Assembly: GCA_022795575.1 (NCBI GenBank)
Contig: JAAWGY010000067.1
Location: forward strand, 1 to 9,892
Reading direction: 5' to 3'
DNA from: Angelakisella sp.
GTDB lineage: Bacteria; Bacillota; Clostridia; Oscillospirales; Ruminococcaceae
DNA length: 9,892 bases
The notes below the pieces were generated by a model. That model ran no database searches and had not been told where the DNA came from. It saw only the letters and a program-made list of their open reading frames with translations. Positions within the stretch are counted from its first letter, which is position 1; each line of letters opens with the position of its first letter. The translations under genes and the position numbers were made by a program. Of the stretch, positions 6,651 through 9,892 are shown one piece after another.

Positions 6651-6700
6651 TGGTAAAGAATTACCATTGCGGGGCCCACACCGGTCCCCCGCTGCTTTTC
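6651..6700 (+). promoter_or_regulatory. Structured 5' leader of the kinase gene, possible attenuator
   Basis: Two hairpins follow the promoter. TGGTAA (6651-6656) pairs with TTACCA (6661-6666) around AGAA, although the predicted start lies inside it. GCGGGG (6669-6674) pairs with CCCCGC (6687-6692), with two more inner pairs, and is followed by TGCTTTT. The second has the GC stem plus short T-run of a weak intrinsic terminator, 36 bases before the start codon. Attenuation is an inference; no ligand-binding fold is recognised. Confidence 0.4.
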
Positions 6701-6728
6701 CCATTCTTACATAAAGGAGCAACGAGCC

Positions 6729-7667
6729 ATGAAGTATTCCCCTGTGATGAAGAAAGTGGACCTTACCGCCCAGGCGGACCGGCTGCGGGAGGACGCCTTG
6801 GCCCTGGTGGAGGAGGAGGAGTGGGACTTTCAGTCCCGGGTGATGGACGTGGTCCGGCAGGCCAAGCGGGAGCGTGTCCAGATCATCCTTCTCAGCGGCC
6901 CCACCTCCTCCGGCAAAACCACCGCCTCCCGTATCCTTGCCGACGGCCTCAGCCAGGACGGCAGCCGGTCGGGGCGGATTTCCCTGGACGACTTTTACAA
7001 GAACCGGGACCAGGCCCCCCTTTGGGAGGATGGCAGCAAAAACTTTGAGAGCATCGAGGGGCTGGATCTGGAGGCCTTTGGCAGCTGCCTGGACACCCTT
7101 TTTACCACCGGCCGGGCCCAGGTGCCCATCTTCGACTTTACCACCGGCACCCGCTCCCCCCTGACCCAGGAGCTGACCTTTGACGACGACACCTGCCTGA
7201 TCTTTGAGGGGCTCCACGCCATCAACCCCCGCCTGACCCCCCTGCTGGGCAAATACCGCACCATGCGCATCTACATCAGCCTGCACAGCGACTATGTGGA
7301 CCACCAGGGCAACCTGCTGCTGGACGGCCGCAGCGTCCGGCTGCTCCGCCGGCTGCTCCGAGACCGGGTGCGCCGGGGCTCCGGCGCGGACGAGACGCTG
7401 ATGCTTTGGGACTATGTTCTGCGGGGGGAGGAGCTGTATATGCACCCCTACCGCCCCCTGGCCGATGTCCACATCAACTCCGCCCACAGCTACGAGCCCT
7501 TCCTTTACACCAAGGAGGGTGCCCGGATGCTGCGGGCCGTCAAGCCGGACAGCAAGCACCGGGAGCAGGTGGAGCGGATCATCCACGCCCTGGACGACCT
7601 GCCCTATCTCCCCTGGTCCGCCGTCCCCCGCAAGTCCCTCCTACAGGAGTTTATCTGCATGAGGTGA
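6729..7667 (+). CDS. Uridine-kinase-like nucleoside kinase
   Basis: P-loop NTPase of the uridine kinase/phosphoribulokinase group, expected to phosphorylate a nucleoside at the 5' position with a nucleoside triphosphate. The 312-residue product has Walker A GPTSSGKT at 57-64, the SLDDFY motif at 85-90 (acidic residues placed as in uridine kinase active sites), FDFTTGTR at 136-142, and EGLHAINP at 160-167, the strand-end acidic motif of the group. The arginine-rich RLLRRLLRDRVRRG segment at 204-217 resembles a lid. Related Firmicutes proteins are often longer, with an N-terminal TGS/ThrRS-like region; here only about 50 residues precede the P-loop. The ATG at 6729 has AGGAG 9 bases upstream; a second in-frame ATG at residue 7 is possible but poorly placed. 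It is first in a plus-strand pair, 66 bp before the beta-CASP gene. The exact substrate (uridine, cytidine or another) is not certain. Confidence 0.85.
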   Translation: MKYSPVMKKVDLTAQADRLREDALALVEEEEWDFQSRVMDVVRQAKRERVQIILLSGPTSSGKTTASRILADGLSQDGSRSGRISLDDFYKNRDQAPLWEDGSKNFESIEGLDLEAFGSCLDTLFTTGRAQVPIFDFTTGTRSPLTQELTFDDDTCLIFEGLHAINPRLTPLLGKYRTMRIYISLHSDYVDHQGNLLLDGRSVRLLRRLLRDRVRRGSGADETLMLWDYVLRGEELYMHPYRPLADVHINSAHSYEPFLYTKEGARMLRAVKPDSKHREQVERIIHALDDLPYLPWSAVPRKSLLQEFICMR

Positions 7668-7670
7668 CAG

Positions 7671-7691
7671 GACGGCGGGAAAACCGCTGTC
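7671..7691 (+). other. Intercistronic hairpin between kinase and RNase genes
   Basis: GACGGCGG (7671-7678) pairs with CCGCTGTC (7684-7691), eight pairs including one G-T, around a GAAAA loop, starting 3 bases after the kinase stop. There is no T-run, so read-through into the next gene is expected. It could mark a processing site or stabilise the upstream message. Confidence 0.4.
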
Positions 7692-7733
7692 TGCCCCCCA
7701 TGGATCGATACGGCATCAGAAAGGATGGTCTGT

Positions 7734-9338
7734 ATGAAACTGCGATTTTACGGCGCGGACAAGGAAGTCACCGGCTCCTGCCACCAGCTGGAGGCCCGGG
7801 GGAAGAAGATCCTCATCGACTGCGGCCTACAGCAGGGCGGGGACGAGCTGGACGACAACGCCTTGCCCTTCCCCGCCGGGGAGGTGGACTGTGTCCTTGT
7901 CACCCACGCCCACATCGACCACAGCGGCCGTCTGCCCCTGCTGGTGAAAAACGGCTACCACGGGCCCATTGTTGCCACCCGCCTTACCTGCGACCTGCTG
8001 CGGATTATGCTGATGGACTCGGCCCGCATCCAGGAGATGGACGCCCAGTGGAAGAGCCAGAAGCTCTCCCGGGCCGGCATTGGGCCGGTGGAGCCCCTGT
8101 ACACGGTGGCCGACGCCCAGGCGGCGCTGGAGCTGCTACAGCCCTGCGAGTACGGCCAGGAGATCGCCCTATTTGACGGCATCCGGGCCACCTTTGTGGA
8201 CGCCGGGCACCTGCTGGGCTCGGCCAGCATCCTGGTCACTGCCCGGGAGGCGGGGCTTACCCGGACCATCGCCTTCTCCGGGGACATCGGCAACACCGAC
8301 CAGCCCATCATCCGGGACCCGGACTACATCACCGCCGCCGACTACGTGGTGATGGAATCCACCTACGGCAACCGCCTCCACGAGGGGGACGGCTACACGG
8401 TGGGGGAGCTGGCCCAGGTCATCGATGAGACGCTGGGGCGGGGGGGCAACGTGGTCATCCCCTCCTTTGCCGTGGGGCGCACCCAGGAGCTGCTCTACTA
8501 CATCCGGGAGATGAAGAGCCAGCGCCTGGTCCACTCGGTGCCGGACTTCCCGGTCTACGTGGACTCCCCCCTGGCCCTGGAGGCCACCGAGATCTACTCC
8601 GGGGACCTGCGGGGCTACGCCGACGAGGAGACCATCCAGGTGCTCCAAAGCGGCTTTCAGCCCATCTCCTTCTCCAACCTCCACCTCTGCCGCACATCGG
8701 ACGAATCCCGGCTGCTGAACATGGACCGGACCCCCAAGGTCATCATCTCCTCCAGCGGTATGTGCGAGGCCGGACGGATCCGCCACCACCTGAAGCACAA
8801 CCTCTGGCGGCCGGAATGCACCATCCTTTTTGTGGGCTACCAGGCCAACGGAACCCTGGGGCGGCTGCTGGTGGACGGCATCTATAACATCAAGCTCTTC
8901 GGGGAGCGGATCACCGTGCGGGCACGGGTGGTAAACTTCCGGGGGATGAGCGGCCACGCCGACAAGGCGGGGCTGGAGCGGTGGATCAACGCCTTTGCCC
9001 CCAAAAAGCCCCGGCGGGTGTTTGTGGTGCACGGCGAAGAGGAGGCCGCCCTCACCTTTGCCGAGACCATCCGCTTGCAGGGCTACGACCCCCTGGTGCC
9101 GGACTTCCGGGCAGTCTACGACCTCAGCGAGGACCGGCTGGCCGATACCGGCGTCCCCGCGGCTTCCCTCCATGTCCGGGCGGCGGTACAGCGGAAGGTA
9201 TCCCCGGCCTACATCCGGCTACAGCAGATGGGCCAGCGGCTGCTGGAGGTGATCCGCCACAACGAGGGCGGCGCCAACAAGGACCTCAACAAGTTTGCCG
9301 ACCAGATCCAGTCCCTGGTGGACAAGTGGGACAGATAG
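7734..9338 (+). CDS. Beta-CASP metallo-beta-lactamase RNase (YSH1/CPSF-like)
   Basis: Predicted zinc-dependent ribonuclease of the MBL/beta-CASP superfamily. The 534-residue product has the MBL zinc ligands in order: H58, H60, D62 and H63 (THAHIDHSG), H159 (DAGHLLGSA) and D184 (FSGDIG). Beta-CASP motifs follow: motif A E208 in MESTYGNRLH, a cap domain with IPSFAVGRTQELLYY (242-256) and the SSSGMCEAGRIRHHLKH segment (339-355), motif B H408 in SGHADKAGL, and motif C H433 in VVHGEE. A histidine at motif C is typical of RNA-acting rather than DNA-acting members. About 85 residues follow the core, ending in a basic, probably helical tail absent from the minimal roughly 430-residue bacterial enzymes. 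The start at 7734 (MKLRFYGA) is preferred because AAAGGA sits 8 bases before it; the in-frame ATG at 7725 overlaps that site. It is the second gene of the kinase operon. It is distinct from RNase J, which has different spacing and a longer C-terminus. Its RNA target is unknown. Confidence 0.92.
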   Translation: MKLRFYGADKEVTGSCHQLEARGKKILIDCGLQQGGDELDDNALPFPAGEVDCVLVTHAHIDHSGRLPLLVKNGYHGPIVATRLTCDLLRIMLMDSARIQEMDAQWKSQKLSRAGIGPVEPLYTVADAQAALELLQPCEYGQEIALFDGIRATFVDAGHLLGSASILVTAREAGLTRTIAFSGDIGNTDQPIIRDPDYITAADYVVMESTYGNRLHEGDGYTVGELAQVIDETLGRGGNVVIPSFAVGRTQELLYYIREMKSQRLVHSVPDFPVYVDSPLALEATEIYSGDLRGYADEETIQVLQSGFQPISFSNLHLCRTSDESRLLNMDRTPKVIISSSGMCEAGRIRHHLKHNLWRPECTILFVGYQANGTLGRLLVDGIYNIKLFGERITVRARVVNFRGMSGHADKAGLERWINAFAPKKPRRVFVVHGEEEAALTFAETIRLQGYDPLVPDFRAVYDLSEDRLADTGVPAASLHVRAAVQRKVSPAYIRLQQMGQRLLEVIRHNEGGANKDLNKFADQIQSLVDKWDR

Positions 9339-9358
9339 CGCCACCGGCCGGCGGCCGG

Positions 9359-9392
9359 CGCCCCCGGCTCCCCTTGTGGGATGCCGGGGGCG
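9359..9392 (+). terminator. GC-rich terminator hairpin after the RNase gene
   Basis: CGCCCCCGGC (9359-9368) pairs perfectly with GCCGGGGGCG (9383-9392), and the stem continues inward as TCCC/GGGA (9369-9372 with 9378-9381) with one bulged T, giving about 14 pairs. Only TT follows, so the T-tract is poor, but its strength and its place 20 bases after the stop make transcription end the best explanation. It coincides with the fall in GC content. Confidence 0.65.
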
Positions 9393-9501
9393 TTCCGGTC
9401 CCGGCGGGCTGTAAAAGTCCGTTCAGAACCTCCCGGCACGTTGAATGATTACTCCCTTTTCGGAATTGTGTACCCACTGAAAACGAACCTATAAATATAC
9501 A

Positions 9502-9530
9502 TTGAAAATGGTATTTGAATATTTTATAAT
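9502..9530 (+). promoter_or_regulatory. Near-consensus sigma-A promoter in the AT-rich gap
   Basis: TTGAAA (9502-9507) and a perfect TATAAT (9525-9530) are 17 bases apart, eleven of twelve consensus positions. The predicted start is near 9537. Chance matches are more likely in AT-rich DNA, but both boxes and the spacing are right. No known gene follows on the plus strand within the window; a 14-codon frame begins at 9572. Confidence 0.5.
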
Positions 9531-9571
9531 TAGATAGTTAAATTAATAGTATCTGCCAGAGGTGTGGAACG

Positions 9572-9616
9572 ATGAATATGAAAGCCTATATGGTAAAAAA
9601 TATTATAGGGGGGTAG
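9572..9616 (+). CDS. Possible 14-codon small ORF
   Basis: The frame encodes MNMKAYMVKNIIGG and follows the 9502-9530 promoter by about 40 bases. A weak purine-rich AGAGGTG lies 7 bases before the ATG. The product is too short to assign to any family; it ends in Gly-Gly and has a mildly basic, hydrophobic character. A second frame starting with TTG (9619) would use the GGGGGG at its end as a ribosome site but runs only ten codons. It may be a leader peptide, part of a non-coding transcript, or chance. Confidence 0.2.
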   Translation: MNMKAYMVKNIIGG

Positions 9617-9681
9617 ATTTGCTGAATTTTAATATACATGAAAACCGCTAAAGTCCAGCTAAGAAATGTCAATAGGTAAAA

Positions 9682-9708
9682 TGAAAAATGTTTAAAAAGT
9701 ATTTTTCA
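9682..9708. repeat. AT-rich inverted repeat
   Basis: TGAAAAAT (9682-9689) pairs with ATTTTTCA (9701-9708), eight perfect pairs around an 11-base loop. It lies between the small ORF and the transposase tail and might act as a bidirectional transcription end or an insertion-sequence end structure. The low sequence complexity makes it weak evidence. The remaining bases of 9393-9781 show nothing else I recognise. Confidence 0.25.
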
Positions 9709-9781
9709 AGCAGTTGATTCAAAAAAGGGTAACTTTAATAAGCCCACCCCTGTGGAAAGTTTCAAAACTCATAAAAATTTG

Positions 9782-9892
9782 TTAAGCTGTGCGCTGTACC
9801 TTGTCAGGATGCGCTGCCAGATACCGTTTACAGTGTTCCTGAGGAGTGATGACCTCAAACGGCTTATTGTCCCGGAGCATAGCAAAGATGAT
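9782..9892 (-). CDS. Probable IS110-like transposase, C-terminal end (partial)
   Basis: The last 36 codons of a minus-strand gene entering from the right edge, ending in TAA at 9782-9784. The sequence reads IIFAMLRDNKPFEVITPEEH and continues to a basic tail ending KVQRTA. The pattern of a hydrophobic helix followed by LRDNKPFE and TPEEH resembles the extreme C-terminus of IS110/IS116/IS902-type DEDD transposases as I remember them; no catalytic residue is inside the window. The codons are less GC-biased than those of the neighbouring genes, and the gene adjoins an AT-rich stretch, both fitting a mobile element. The element's end on this side is not identified. Another transposase family is possible. 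Confidence 0.5.
   Translation of the reverse strand: MIFAMLRDNKPFEVITPQEHCKRYLAAHPDKVQRTA

Noticed and set aside
6415..6714. 99-codon plus-strand frame in the divergent intergenic region
   Set aside because: It spans the kinase promoter and leader hairpins, has no ribosome site, and shows no recognisable domain.
6576..7586. 336-codon minus-strand frame opposite the kinase
   Set aside because: Val/Gly/Gln-rich antisense shadow; the plus-strand frame has Walker A and other kinase motifs plus a good ribosome site.

Overview
The window looks like a chromosomal fragment of a GC-rich, Gram-positive anaerobe of the Clostridia, most likely Oscillospiraceae-like. The support is strong AGGAGG-type ribosome binding sites, a solute-binding protein anchored as a lipoprotein, a DcuC-type carboxylate carrier, and the style of the nucleoside kinase and beta-CASP proteins. 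This placement is an inference; no rRNA or other phylogenetic marker is present.

Layout. Positions 1-579 hold no convincing gene. They are GC-rich and structured, with three consecutive small hairpins (the first capped by TTCG) at 6-81 and a 55-bp tandem repeat at about 279-420. Positions 580-6330 are a five-gene minus-strand operon transcribed dcuC -> patB/malY-like PLP lyase -> tctC -> tctB -> tctA. A minus-strand sigma-A-like promoter (6386-6414) is followed directly by a near-perfect 22-bp palindrome (6354-6375), a good operator candidate. Divergently, an extended -10 promoter (6620-6648) drives a plus-strand pair: a uridine-kinase-like P-loop kinase (6729-7667) and a beta-CASP metallo-beta-lactamase RNase (7734-9338), closed by a strong GC hairpin (9359-9392). 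From about 9395 the sequence turns sharply AT-rich. This stretch carries a near-consensus plus-strand promoter (9502-9530) with a 14-codon reading frame behind it. It ends with the C-terminal tail of a probable IS110-like transposase on the minus strand, cut by the window edge.

How the genes work together. The minus operon combines two unrelated carboxylate import systems, a single-protein DcuC-type carrier and a three-component TctCBA (TTT) transporter, around one cytoplasmic fold-type I PLP enzyme of the cystathionine beta-lyase/aminotransferase group. A plausible reading is uptake and cleavage of a carboxylate-rich, amino-acid-like compound, with C-S lyase or aminotransferase chemistry yielding a 2-oxoacid, but the substrate cannot be read from the sequence. 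The plus-strand pair joins nucleoside phosphorylation with RNA processing or decay and may be a nucleotide-salvage/RNA-turnover unit.

No complete novel defence or mobile system was found. The best leads are the mixed-transporter lyase operon with its palindromic operator, the orphan promoter/mini-ORF next to the insertion sequence, and the structured repeat region at the left end.
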